Positions 21,568 to 33,147 of a DNA stretch of 64,000 nucleotides are shown here, one piece after another (positions within the stretch are counted from its first letter, which is position 1; each line of letters begins with the position of its first letter). The notes under the pieces are model-generated. The model was not told the origin of the DNA, did no database searches, and saw nothing but the letters and a program-made list of their open reading frames with translations. The stretch spans positions 18,497,899-18,561,898 of the forward strand of contig LS997567.1 of the NCBI GenBank assembly GCA_000469685.2. Reading direction: 5' to 3'. The translations under genes were made by a program, and so were the position numbers. Origin of the DNA: Haemonchus contortus (lineage: Eukaryota > Nematoda > Chromadorea > Rhabditida > Trichostrongylidae).

Positions 21568-23440
21568 AATTGCACGCTCCAATCTTTCATCGCAATCCTG
21601 CGATAGGCGGCGCGTGCGGCGTGTGCAACGCCGTGTTAGGGGAGAAGTTCCCGGACCCCTCCTACCCGAGACAGAGCGCAGGAAGAACGACGGAATCCAA
21701 CAGATTAGCGCGAAGTTCCGGGTGGGCTAGTAACCCTTCCTCGAGGTCCAAAGGCGGTCCACACTGCTTTCCGCCGTATCACCAGTTCTTCCCTGATACC
21801 GTTGTTCATATTCATAGAACACCCGAGATACACGTAGAACGAGGTTTCCTTGATAGGTGTACCATCGATCCTAAATTAACCTCCGTCGGCCCAATCGTTC
21901 TTCATGAACTGTGTCTTTGTTTGGTTAATCCGCACCCCTACCTTCCTTCTTGCTTTATTAAGCTCAGCAAGCATAGCCTCAGCTGTCTACTCCTTGATCG
22001 ACCAGTGCTGACAGGACCGCATTCGTTTCACGCTGTCAAAAGTTTTTTCATAGTCAACAAATAAAAGGACAAGAAGCATTCGGAATTCTCGGCACATTCC
22101 GATGACCATTGCGACCGCTTGGATGTGGTCTAAGCAGCTGAGTATCTTCCGGAATCTGCTCTACAGGTTGAGCTTCATCGAACGTTCGCGATATGCGGGT
22201 TAGAATGATCGTGAACAGCTTGTAAAGAACGCTCAACAAGCTTATTGGGCGGTAATTGCGAAGATCATCCCGGTCTCCCTTCTTGTGAAGAATGACCATC
22301 CGCGAGTTCCTCCACTGGCTGGGGATCTTCTCCTTCTAGAGGTAGAATGTCATGTGTGTTGCGAGAAGCGCATGAAATCCGTAGCCACCTGCACGGAGTA
22401 GGTCGACTGAGATCTTGTCGGAGTCTGGAAAATCTGGTAAGTACCACTTTCTGTTTGTTACTATGTGGTCTAGTTCAGCATGAGTTGTACCATTTGGAGA
22501 CTCCCATGTCCAGCGGCGATGTTCCTCCTTCTGGAAGAAAGAATTTCCATGGAAGAGTCGAACCGCGGACAGGAGTCCAGCTAGACGATTTCCGTTCTCG
22601 TTCCTGTACCTCCATTCCGAACGTTCCAATCCTGAACTCCTCCTCTTGTGCTTCGCCCAGCCTAGCGTTGAAATCTTATGCAACGAACCTGTAAGACTTT
22701 TCGCTGTGATTGATTTCCTCAAGTTGGTCGTAAAACACATCGAGCTTTAGTACGTCAGCTGTAGAGTGCGGAGAGTAGCAGTTGACGATAGAGATGGTCC
22801 TCAGGTGCGTATGTCGTAGACGTAGAATGGCAAGGCGAGGAGACAGGATTTGTGAGAATCGACGAGATGGGCGATAAACGAGTGCACGACAAAGCCAACG
22901 CCGCCGACGTTTCACGATGGAACCTTTTCACCACGAATGATGAGGGTTCCATCGTTCATTCGCCGTACGTCGGTCTTCGACTCTTGGTTTCTTGCAGCGC
23001 AATCACATGATATTCAATGTGGCTAGCCGCATCGAGGAGCTCATGTAGAGCGGCACTGGAGGAGACTGTTCTTGCGTTGTGGGCATAAAGTAGGAAACAG
23101 CCACTGTGTCGTGTGGGGAAAGTGCTGTCATAGTCTGAAACCTAAAGGCATCCTTCGCAACCCGAGATTTCTTCGCCTCTCAGCGGTCGCCATGCCGTCC
23201 GACGCCGGTCGCGGCTGGGCCCAGTGTGCAGGGTACTGAGGCTGTTTTATTACTGTTTTAGCAAGCTTGCTCCGTAGAGTCTCAACACTGCCTTGCCAGG
23301 GCCAGTGCTGAGTCTTCGCCATCGTGGCTATAGCCATTCTTTATCAGAGGGAGCTGAGGCCCACCTTCAGCCGTTCAAACATGCAGACGTGCTGTTGAAC
23401 TATAGGTTATGTATAGATAGTTATATAGATAGTAATTAAA
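21568..23440 (-). mobile_element. Second RTE-like LINE family, minus strand, internally deleted
   Basis: The 5' UTR (23440-23340) is followed by ATG 23337 (MAIATMAKTQHWPWQGSVET), a leader not shared with the first family. Endonuclease blocks in several frames: GSIVKRRRRW/NVGGVGFVVHS region, SPRLAILRLRHTHLRTISIV, NCYSPHSTADVLKLDVFYDQ, then NARLGEAQEEE. A deletion joins NGTTHAELDHIVTNRKWYLP to DSDKISVDLLRAGG, followed by KEKIPSQWRNSRMVILHKKG and DLRNYRPISLLSVLYKLFT (RT motif 1). No catalytic RT motif is present, and the 3' end is lost at 21568. Non-functional. Confidence 0.8.
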
Positions 23441-24089
23441 AAAGGACAAAGGTTCCAACGCAAAACTCCGTCGACCAGTAGGAAATTTAGGCGAGGATTT
23501 TCGGACCATACAAGCCGACATCTGTTGGTAGTGACGAGAGCATGTGGCAGGGCGACAGGACGCCTCAGCATTGGTAGGCGGATACTTTCGCGAGCGAGTC
23601 CTGGTCTCTAATCCAGAACACGATGCCTTAGACGTAACGTACCGGGGTTTGCTGTGCGCAACCTAACGCGTGAAGAACGAATTCAACCGCGACCTCGATC
23701 GAACGGACAAGGGGGACTCAAGCAAGATGGCCGCCATCCCTCCAGATCTTCGCACGTCTACCAGAACACAGCTTCTAACGTGAAGCGGCAAGTCGGTCAA
23801 GATAAGCCCCAGCATGACTGGAGAGCTTCGGAGCTTTGCATTAGAGCTTGTGATAAAAAAAACAGAAAGAAACAGAGATATTATTGTTACATAATTAAAA
23901 CTTTTAAAAATCGGACACGCTCACAAGCCTAAACGCCACCCTCCCACCTCATTGAGGTGGTAGACGGTTGGGCAGGTTGATGATCCCCAAGACTATATTC
24001 TTCTTTTCAGGTTGACTCAAACCAAAACTACTCACTCTTTACCCTCGAGACGCTTGCGTATTCTCGAAATGTTTTGCACAAATTTCTTC
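23441..24089. other. No recognisable feature
   Basis: GC-mixed sequence with a short palindrome (CCACCTCATTGAGGTGG at about 23946). A pyrimidine-rich acceptor-like TTCTTCTTTTCAG ends near 24010, but the plus frame after it has no sign of being coding beyond about 30 codons. Confidence 0.5.
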
Positions 24090-24380
24090 CCACTATGTGT
24101 GATGTTTCATAGAGTCTCCCGATTTCATATTAACAACTCCGGGCAGGCACCAAGCAGCAACATTGTCTGCCTGATACTTAGGCCGTACAATTGCTGGCAA
24201 ATTTGCGAGCTTGAGGTTGCCAGCCCACAAAATGTTCAAATGCCGATACTGCATTGCAAATTCCTCACGGGTGAAAGGCCTGCAGGAGCAATGATTTCGG
24301 AATTGCAATCGCGCCATTGCTCTATCCAAATCAGGAGCACCACAATTCCCCTTCGACGAATGAGCTAATTTTTGTTGCAC
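24090..24380 (-). CDS. Unrecognised open frame with protein-like composition
   Basis: A 95-codon minus frame, 24380-24093, with FTREEFAMQYRHLNILWAGN followed by LKLANLPAIVRPKYQADNVA and AWCLPGVVNMKSGDSM. Open sequence continues upstream to a stop near 24430, so Met 24380 may not be the start and this may be one exon. Composition (balanced, hydrophobic core, few low-complexity runs) looks more like protein than the opposite frame. There is no clear donor or acceptor and I do not know the family. It lies inside the proposed giant intron, so it may be a relic of an element or captured gene. Confidence 0.3.
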
Positions 24381-25899
24381 CCGACTGCGACCAAACTCAA
24401 ACTCTATTGGTCATTTGGCCCCGCATCGAGGAGTTGGAGATTAAGCGGATGGATTTATCCATGTGCCGACGGAGCTGTGAGCAGCCCTGTTGTGAATAGG
24501 CCCAAGCTTGCATCGAAAACAACTTGTGATGGAAGATGAGTTGTCAAAAATGGCGAAAGAAAAATCGCCAAGTTATATTCACGGTGAAAGCAGATTACGT
24601 GATGCTTCAAGCACTGGCGCAGAGTGTAATAGTTCGTTCGTTACAGCGATCTTTTGTCGGAGAGGCAAGACCGCCTTTGTCGTAACTTTCACGACCATCT
24701 TTCCGAGTTATGGAAAGAAGGGTGGTCGCATGAACTACATTTATGCCTCCACAGACTCTGAATAGGGCGAAATGGCCAAGACTAGCCGACGAGAGAGCTG
24801 TTCTGGATACAATCCTCGGGGTTTCAATCACAAATTACGCACAGAGTATGTAAGTAATAATATGTACATAAGCATTTTCAATGTTCCACGGGTAAACTCC
24901 TGCTCGCTATGCCTTCAAATATAGGCCGTCTACCCTCCAGTCTGTTATAAAAGTCTATCAAAAACGGTCAAGTACAGTCAGTTTTTTTTTTCAGATAGGG
25001 ACAAGCATTTCCCAAACTTTGCAATTTCCAGAAAAAAAACTGTATGCGAATCCCTGTGATACCTGAAAAGAGTAAGATAATAGATTTTACAATATTCACA
25101 GCGGAGTCACAGTTGTAATATAGTAGGGCATCTCATTATGAGACTTTATCACTAACATTCTCCAAAGCAATACGCCTAAATAATTGAAGCTAGGCGGAAA
25201 AGGGAAGGCTGTAATAGTCATGATGGCTTAGTTAAGACCAATATTCTTGACCTGTTTCCACGAATCATATTCAGAGCAAATGCAAACACGAATATTGATA
25301 AAACTCTTCTCATGCTTCTATTTCAAGAGTTTCTCAAAATGCATGCCCTTACCTTGTCTCACCTTATTTCTATGGTTCACTATGATTCAGTAGAGGTTTC
25401 AGAGGACGAAAAATTTGAAGCCAGACGAATGTATTCTGAACAAACTTTGATCAGGATGGAGTTAAGAAAATTCCACACCGACCAGGTCTCCCCTGATATG
25501 TATATCAAGACTTCTTATGAGTATTTCTTTCTTAACTAATTATGAGTATGTCATACCTACCGCCCTTGCATTCTATGAATAAGGATCGCTAAGCGCGCCC
25601 AGAGCTCGGCTCTATAATTTTTCCATGACGGTTGAATTACCACTACAATGTTTTTCTCTTATCAATGAATCCTTATATTGTGGCGCGCCTACATCTGAAG
25701 TACAACCCAATGTTGGAATATTGAAGAGTTCGTAAGGTGCTAAAATTTATGATTGACATCGACATGATTTAGCCTGATTCGTCCCAACTTCAAAGAGTAC
25801 ATCTCGTTTCCAATCCTCTGGAGATGAAATTAAATAAATGGAAACATGTGGCAGGAATACCCGACAATATGTACTAAGTGCAGGCAGATGTCTGCAACG
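24381..25899. other. Mostly unannotatable; one weak exon candidate
   Basis: At 25275-25489 an acceptor-like ATATTCAG is followed by an open plus frame ending DEKFEARRMYSEQTLIRMEL, RKFHTDQ, then CAG|GTCTCC. The helix-like composition resembles the coiled-coil gene, but no acceptor here gives phase 0, the donor is poor, and the frame starts in phase 2. I would not include it in the gene. The rest shows no ORF, repeat or motif I can support. Confidence 0.2.
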
Positions 25900-27960
25900 A
25901 GAAATAGCGCGAGCGCCATCCCTGAGGAGGCTAAATCCAGACCGTGAAATTGCGAAATTGGTGTACTAGCGACGGGCCCACGTTGACCAGCCGGCTGATG
26001 GCAACGTTCACTCACGAAGACCATATCAAAAGTGTCGAAAGAGACCAGTTATGAAGCTAGGACGTAACCCATAAGTGGTGCACAGGACCCCCGCCCGAGC
26101 TCCGTGGACCGTGTGCGAAGGCTACCGATGTACGAATGACATCAGCCAAACAGGTTATTCGGATGGGGAATCAAAGTCAGAGAAGTTGCGGAATATTTCA
26201 AAGTCCCCTATAACAGAGAAGACACCAAACAAAATGGTGTGGCCATAGCAGCAGCAGAGTTTCTCAAACACTCTAACCATGCTGTAAACGGGATCAGCGC
26301 GAATCATTCCTGGGGGAATGTACGCGGAAGGGGGTTTTGTACAGTAATATCCATGTGCTTATCACAAGCCGGCTGCCTTGAGTGAGAAAAAGATGAGTTC
26401 TATCTGAGCCTTGACGATGGCCTCTGGTCAGTTTCACAAGAAGACTATCTCACCCTAGCGGATGATCTTAATGGTAACGCCGGCAGTTATCGGAGAGCCT
26501 CAAAAATGGCTCACGGAGTAATAGGAGAAATGAATAAAGGAGAGGTGAGTGTCCTTCACAAGGCCACAGCCTGCGACCTAGCAGTCTGCAGCACATTCTC
26601 CGCTAGAGGGGATACACAAAAGACAGTCTACATCAGCGGAGAGAATTAAACAAAAATTGACCTTGTGCTTAAAAGGGGACTGCTCCTTATATCTGTCGAG
26701 GACGTGTAGGTACTGTCTGACGGGGATCTGGCTCCGCAGCAGGGCCTCTCCCAGCAGACTTAGCCAACGAGCTTTCCAAGATCAAAAGCAAGAGCAGGAA
26801 GGAGTATCCGGTAGTTTGAGCTGCACCGAGTCGAAGGGGAATATCTCAAAGGGAAGATAATGAGAGCTGGATTTCCAAATCCCGAAGGACCGATCCAGCG
26901 TACCTGTGCATAGGAAACGCGAGAAGAAATTCGAGGTGGATTTTGAGGGGACAAGGAAGCGTAGTTCTAGAACCATGAAGTCTAGAGAGTTGTGAGGCAA
27001 AAGAAAGCAGCCCACAAGTGTTGGAGAAAATTTGAATTTCAGAAGATTCACCTGCCTACATAATTTGCGAGAGACTAGCCGGAGCTGTTGTAGCCATAGC
27101 AAAGAAGACAAGATCTAGAACAAAGATAAAGGCTTCGAACGAGAAGCATGATGGTCGAGAAAAGAAAAGTTGGTTTTTCGCTGGCTGAAGCGCGGCACCG
27201 AGCTCTTCAAAGTATCAGATTAGAGTTCAAAGTGTACTATGAAGGATAGCAACATTGCAACTATGAGTGATCCTGGTCAGGTCATGCACAAGTGAAAAGG
27301 AAATTTGATAGGCGGAGAATTCCACCGCGGCAGCTTCCAGTGCAGGTAACGGTTGGCCCTATTGCACTCAGAACAGATGATGAAGTGCTTAATGCAATGG
27401 GAAAGAAAAAATATCGGAAAAGCAATTGGTTTTTGGGTTACTATTCGAATTACTGAAGAGGCTCGGAGATTTCAATGGTTCATCCAACGCTGAAGGGTGC
27501 GCATTCTATGGATTTATACAACGGCTAGCCGACTTAAGTAGAGGAGACTCGTGCAGATCAAGCTGGAGCAGTTGAGCCTACCGCTGGACAGGGCAAGAGT
27601 GGATGCCATTTTCATAGCTAGACCGGTGACGGTGAAGTATCGAAAAAGCGCACACTGTGGTATCCAGTCTACCTTGAGTGAAGCACGCTTTCGACCGTGA
27701 CTAGCCACGAGTCTTTTGGAAAGGCCTTAAGGGAGAAAGGTTTCAGAATAACTGAACAAGAGCAGTTGACTATGCAACGGTACGGGATCGGCGCTAGTGA
27801 ATAGAAGAAGAAACAGGTGGATGCTAATCCGTAGTGTTTTTCCGGGGAATTCTTTGACCGTAAAGTATTCTTGCTGACCATTGTGCTCACAGGTCCCATT
27901 ATGTCCGGAAGGGTGTTGCTCATGAAGCGTGAATCTTGAGGCTTAAAGTATATTCATTCT
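25900..27960 (+). pseudogene. Relic of a different LINE with an AP-like endonuclease
   Basis: Plus strand. At about 26390-26680, allowing frameshifts, it reads LADDLNGNAGSYRRASKMAH, AVCSTFSARGDTQKTVYISG and TKIDLVLKRG, which parallels the GDLNGHVG...VANTxFxKR...TYxSGGxxTQIDYIL block of RTE/CR1-like endonucleases. At about 26960-27100 EVRQKKAAHKCWRKFEF-like sequence parallels the conserved linker (WWNDEVQxxVRxKKxAYxxW). 27100-27960 remains partly open (RADQAGAVEPTAGQGKSGC-like frame changes) but unrecognisable. No complete domain survives. A C-terminal fragment of the same kind of LINE is at 45900-46240. Confidence 0.5.
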
Positions 27961-28514
27961 CGATTAGCTGTATGTATTTTCAGTAGAGAGTATATCAGCG
28001 TCGTGGGAGAAATACAACTACTTGCTAAGATTCGAAAAGGGCCTTCACTCCTATATTTCCATTTTGAGACGAAGATTAGCGAGCACTACGCTTTTCAGAG
28101 ACTTATGAGTGCGTAACGGTGCTGCATCTGAAGGCTCCTACAAATAAAGGACTGGTGTTGAGAAATCATTGTTCCAAAAATTGAACCTGACCCTGAAAAA
28201 TAATATTCTTTTCAGGGACCGAGAGCTAGACTAGAAAGTAGTTGGGCTCAGTGCAGCCGTCAAGAATCAATAGAAAATAAATAGATCCATCCAATGTCAT
28301 GTGAAAGCTCATTTACGACTCCTACTCTGACTTTTAACCGCAATATCTGTTTGTCCACGCACCTTTACAGTCGTTATGTATATGTTCTCTATTCAGTTCT
28401 GTCTTCCGAAGTTCGATATGCCATTACTTCGATGAAGAGTCATAGCATGCTCTGGGGTCATATCAAAACATATGATGATTCTCGGCAAAAATTTTAAAAA
28501 ACCTCTAACGACTT
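27961..28514. other. No recognisable feature
   Basis: AT-rich. An acceptor-like ATTCTTTTCAG at about 28217 leads into no sustained frame. Confidence 0.4.
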
Positions 28515-28675
28515 TTATGCGGTACTTGTTAGAATGCAAAGTACCCAATTCGTGGAAACTGTTGAGACCAATTCGCTCTATAAGGGAAAAGACTTAATCA
28601 ATGTTGACAGAACTTATGGCCCAATGTGCTTGCTGTGGTCTACAAGCTTCCACACCACTCATCCTCAACAATAAT
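28515..28675 (+). mobile_element. Short RTE fragment (RT finger region)
   Basis: GAATGCAAAGT, TCGTGGAAACTG and GTGCTTGCTGTGGTCTACAA match, in order, the block around 12480-12600 of the plus-strand RTE copy. About 160 bp, diverged, no open frame. Confidence 0.65.
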
Positions 28676-28767
28676 GTCAGAACATTGAACGAGGCCAGCC
28701 AACGAGCAGGCGTCGTTCCGGAGAATTCAGCACAATCAATCACACCCAAAATGTTACAAGACCCATT

Positions 28768-29049
28768 GGCTGCTTCCATAGTCCGCTGGCCGACGTGCCG
28801 GCGGAGGCAGTGCTAGGAGGGGAGGAGGGAGGCATACAGTACGCCAACCCCTTCGAAAGGCTGTAAACAACGAGAGACAAGATCAAAGAACAAACAACCA
28901 AGGGCTTGAACAAATGGTTCTTGATCTTGTCTCTCGTTGTTTACAGCTCTTTGAAGGGGCTGGCCGACTGTCTGCCTCCCCCTCCTCCCTAACACTGCCT
29001 CCACCGGCACGCCGGCCGGCTGACCGGCCGGCGGACTATGAAAGCAGCC
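28768..29049. mobile_element. Hairpin MITE (282-bp imperfect palindrome)
   Basis: The ends read GGCTGCTTCCATAGTCCGC and its complement GCGGACTATGAAAGCAGCC; the inner arms CAAGATCAAAGAAC / GTTCTTGATCTTG flank a loop of about 20 bases. In between, the arms pair through GAGGGAGG / CCTCCTCCCT blocks and a CCGGC-rich segment that is longer on the right. The structure fits a non-autonomous foldback MITE. No clear target duplication. Confidence 0.78.
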
Positions 29050-29194
29050 TTTGTGGTGCCGTGAAAGCACAGGTTGTAATTACGTTTCTAGCAATACTTA
29101 AGGAAGGTCCAAGCATTCCCACAATCAGGATTCCACATAAACATTTTTCGTAAGTTCACAACAACGAAGCTTCTCACCATTCCACAGGGAAGCC

Positions 29195-29545
29195 ATTGAA
29201 AAGGGGAATAGAGAAGTTTGGCGGTGGGTTACCATCTCTCATGAACTTTTCAGTGCCGCTCTCGGAAACATCATCGTCACCGTCATTTGGAATACGAAGG
29301 CAGTGAGGGAAGATAAAATCGGCAACCGACATTTACAATACCTCAGCCTTGCAGACGATATCGTGTTTATAACACCGGATATCAAGCACGCAAAACTAAT
29401 GCTTACTGACTTCGGCAACGTTTGGGGAAGGATCAGCCTGGGACTGAAACTGATGAAGATGATGTTCATGAGGAACAGACTGGTTTCTCATGCCCCTTTC
29501 GAGCTCAGCGATAAGGTCAGGATCTTGTATTTTATGAATGAACGT
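29195..29545 (+). pseudogene. RTE reverse transcriptase fragment with intact motif C
   Basis: An open plus frame (29303-29578, extending upstream in the same sense) reads LFSAALGNIIVTVIWN, then GNRHLQYLSLADDIVFITPD, IKHAKLMLTDFGNVWGRISL and GLKLMKMMFMRN. LADDIVFI is the catalytic motif C of RT with both Asp residues present, the only such intact site in the window. The motif-A part of the palm is missing. It probably belongs to the same RTE family as the 55.4-kb copy (FSAVLAKIM ... LRHLRFSDADRL). Confidence 0.8.
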
Positions 29546-29599
29546 TCACAGTGCATTAGCCTTACCCTAGAGGGCTGATCTCGACACGATGATCCGTGA

Positions 29600-32260
29600 T
29601 CGTTGGCTCTCTTATCTCAATACTCAGGTCGAAGTATCCAGTAACGTTCGTTGCTTGTGTGAAGTGGTACCGTGAAACTAGTTCCAAGAATATCCCACTT
29701 CCCGCTACATCGGCTCATCCACGACCCGTTAAACGAGCAGTCGTCAGCAAAATGATGAGAACAGCAGCATGTGTCTGCTGTTTTCATTGTTTTGTCGACG
29801 TCTGCTCGTTTAACAGGTGAAGCTAAGTGGCTCGAATCGCGACGTTCAGTTTGTAAGATAGCTGCTGCGAACGGTCATACGGTGTCACAAAGTTGCACAA
29901 AACGTTGCAGTGATACGCAGTCGGCTACGCCCCAAAATAGGTTACCTCTATGTTTCCTCTTAATCTCCGAGGAGTTAGCAATGTTACACAACGGAGATTC
30001 TCCAAAGCTGAGCTGCAAATTGTTGTATATTGTGAATATTCTAAATAACAACATCGAGCAGCTATTAGTTCGAAATAGGTCTACGACAGGCTGTGCATAA
30101 CAAGAGATTGCATCATATGTCATAACGGAAAAACGGGTGATAACGCAGTGAAAGGCGTAATCCTTCAGATGTAATGCCGAACATGTGGGTCAGCGCACAT
30201 TGTAGAAACGGGGAGATAAGTAGCTATACGAATGAAAGAACGCCTAGCTAGTATGAGGCAGGGCAGCCTGATGACGGCGCTTGGTAGAAGTAAAATCGAG
30301 GAGCACAACGGCAACAACATTGAAGTAAAGTTTACGATATCAGCACAAACGGAGTTATCGGGAGAGACGACAGAGCCGTTTTAGATTTTCCAACGAACTC
30401 CTGAGTAGGACGGTAGAAATGAGTGCCCGTCCTCAACAAACGATCTTTTGCCGTGTTTACCGTGCTACGGTTTGTGGCTCAGTAGCTTTATGACGTGTTC
30501 CCTCACATTTGTAACCTTCCTGATCACAAATATAGAGAAGACAGCATGAAGTCACATTCAGTCACATTCATTCATTCAGTCACAAGTCAGCAGCGAAACC
30601 TAGGTGGACTATGCTCCAAATTATGGGTTGCAAATTTTGCAAATAGCGAATCGAATCGTTAGGTCGGTAATTCAATAAATTGTTCCACCTAACAACGGCA
30701 CGACACATGAATATTTCAATCATAAACAACTAACCCTAGGTCAAAGCAAGAGAGACGTTGGAGTCAATAGTTAGGATTTCTTATGTTTTAACTCTAGGTC
30801 GACGTGTTAACATGACCTGGCTCTGAAATTGAGCCGAAAGAAACAAGTGGCGTGTGGAGTAATGAAGAACATTGAAAAGGCATTGAAACACAAAGAAAAT
30901 TGGCTCCTCAACGTCACGACACCTCCTGGTTTGATAAGTATTTCTGAGAATTGCATTTTAGGCAAGCAGGAAAACCATGCAGGCATGCTCGTAGACTCCC
31001 TTTTCACGCCAGCCACACGAAAACTGGGAGTTACGAGCTCTTGTGGCAAGAGAATATTAGGGCTCTGAAGCCGGAGATCAAAACAATTGTGAAAGGCAAT
31101 TCAGAGCTCCTCTGTAATTGGCGAAAATCGGAACCGCTATCGCTTACGCCGAGGTCGGAAGATAAGATAGAACTGACACTTTATGAGATCTAGTGATGAC
31201 CGTTGATTCCGTGCGGTCATTGAATGGACGTGAACATCATGACAGTCGTCATCGTGGTAAACTGATTTCTTCAGCAAAACTTCAAGGAGTGCAATGAATC
31301 GTGCCACTCAAACAAAAAAGCTCTACTAGATTTTCAGCGACAGAGATGAATGGAGACGTTGCTGGTGCTCCATCGAACTCACACTAATAAATTTCTATAT
31401 ATTCACATCATCAATCGTATGCACTCATATGATCGCCAGTCAGGACGAGTGGGTGTACGAGAAAGCTCGCGTAATCGTAAACCTTTGTGGCTCTGATCTA
31501 CATAGTCGACACCCCTGCAGGGAAACTCATATCGAAGCCTATGTGCTCAGCAAGGACCCGACCCTCTGGCAAAATTAGTTTGTGCTTTTCGCCCTGGGAG
31601 TTTCCAGAAGCTTTTCGACCCCGCATTGCGTTGGGGTTCCTGAACGCATAAGAATAATTATAGTTCATAGTGTCGGAAGAGCTGCATTAATGCCAAGGTC
31701 AGCTTTTCCGTTGTCGTTTATTGATTTTTAGCTTTTTAGACCTGGAGACCGGATAACTTTTATCAAATAGAGATCAGTCACTGATTGGAAATAGACTGTT
31801 CATACAGCTAGTTTTTACCATTTATCTTTTTTACACATTCGGGAGCTATTCTTGAGGTTTTCGTCAAGAACGTTCGACTACTTGAATGTGGTCTTCGGGA
31901 GCAGAAGGCAACGCACTCAGACGGTTTTTACTTACGTCAAATTCTGATTTATTGCAAATCTAAGGACCGATAATGAAAGAGGGTACATCAGTCAGAGTAA
32001 GAAGATTATAGATAAGCTTCTTCTGTAAATGATGGGAGGAAGAACAATTCCTTCCAATGATAGTAACATATCCCTATGTAAATATCCATGTTCGACTTTC
32101 GATGAATCTTGGTATAGCTTTGCATTATTTTAGATTTTTTTAGACTTTTATAAAACTTGCTCTTCCCTATTCATCAATTTAGCGACGGTTGTCCAAACGA
32201 CCGGTCGTTTCTTGAGATTCTAAAGGAGGCGATAAGCTGAAACGTAAGTGATAAGAGCCT
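29600..32260 (+). pseudogene. Penelope-like element relic (RT end plus GIY-YIG)
   Basis: Plus strand. KWYRETSSKNIPLPATSAHP (about 29655) and RPVKRAVVSKMMRTA match the Penelope RT C-terminus (KWYRKPSSKN...SAHPxKTKRAVVRNMFRTA). Then LISEEL (about 29975), NNNIEQLLVRNR (30047-30085) and, in another frame, a GIY-YIG-type block: CIICHNGKTGDNAVKGVI, HIVETGR, IRMKERLASMRQGSLMTALG, EEHNGNNIEVKFT (30100-30340). A further piece, DEWVYEKARVIVNLCGSDLH (31446-31510), matches the C-terminus of the 50-kb copies, and GGCGATAAGCTGAAACGTAA at 32230 matches their 3' UTR. 30480-31440 has open but unrecognised frames (30829-31193). Stops throughout. Confidence 0.72.
29725..29817. repeat. Inverted duplication inside the Penelope-like relic
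   Basis: CCGTTAAACGAGCAG at the left and CTGCTCGTTTAACAGG at the right are complementary, as are AGAACAGCAG and CTGCTGTTTT next to the loop; the arms are about 43 bp with few mismatches. The left arm is the expected coding sequence (VKRAVVSKMMRTA), so the right arm is the added copy. Confidence 0.8.
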
Positions 32261-32555
32261 ACATATCATCTTGGTAGCAGATTTTATGGGAGTCATATAA
32301 AATTTGACCCTATATATTTACTTCATTAGTCGTACACACGCACATTGATATATCAAACATAATTAATGGGGACCAGAAGAGTTTGGTCGGTGAAGCGAGT
32401 GCCAAATCGCTACACGAGAAGCCGATGGCAAAATTCATCAAGCATCGTCAATAAAAAGCGATGGTTCTGAAAAACGCAGTGCTACTGCTCAGAGAAACGT
32501 TAGTCGTTGAGTCGAAGAAGCAAGTAGTGAGGGAAAGAGGATGATATTTTTTCAG

Positions 32556-32755
32556 AAAAGTGTGTGCCTTGTGGGCTCAAAGTGCTTGTAAAGATTATTG
32601 GCGGTTTAGATCACAGTACACCACGGGTCACGATTGGGATATTCGAATTAGAAAACATTGTGAATGCTACTTCTAGTCTGAAGGGTCTTTTTGTTAATCA
32701 TATCAATGACAACTTTGATAACAATCCGAGATGTATTAACGTATCCATGGACTGA
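32556..32755 (+). other. Exon-like open segment, unassigned
   Basis: Preceded by a strong acceptor (GATATTTTTTCAG ending 32555). The frame entered after two bases is open to a stop at 32753-32755 and reads KCVPCGLKVLVKIIGGLDHS, TPRVTIGIFELENIVNATSS. GTATCC near 32740 could be a donor. A CxxC pair is visible, but no zinc-finger family fits. Phase does not match the next acceptor-bounded segment at 33148. 32261-32555 holds nothing recognisable. Confidence 0.25.
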
Positions 32756-33147
32756 CATAAAATCGGTGCGAGTCTGACCTAGGCACACTGCTAATCGACT
32801 AGAGTTGGGTAATGAGAAACGTAGAAACAGTCAGATGCGAACGCTACTCTACTGGGACTCTACTGGCGGTTAGTACTAGGGTGTAGTTCTGAAGGTAATG
32901 GTGACTTCGAAAAATCATCAAAACTCTCAATTTTGTCTACTCAACGATTATGCGAGTATATTACGAATTGTGACAGAATTGACAGGTTTCAAAATCACGA
33001 ATGACTACTGTGTGCGCCTATAGATATGGTCACTTGTGCTCGTGTTCATGCTGCACTGCAACTGGAAACTCACTCATTGAAGACAAGACTCATTGAGATT
33101 GTGAGAATGCGATGCCGTTTCTGGCAAATATAATGTTGATTTTTCAG

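Noticed and set aside
25275..25489. Exon candidate with helix-like peptide
   Set aside because: Phase incompatible with exon 2, and a poor donor (GTCTCC).
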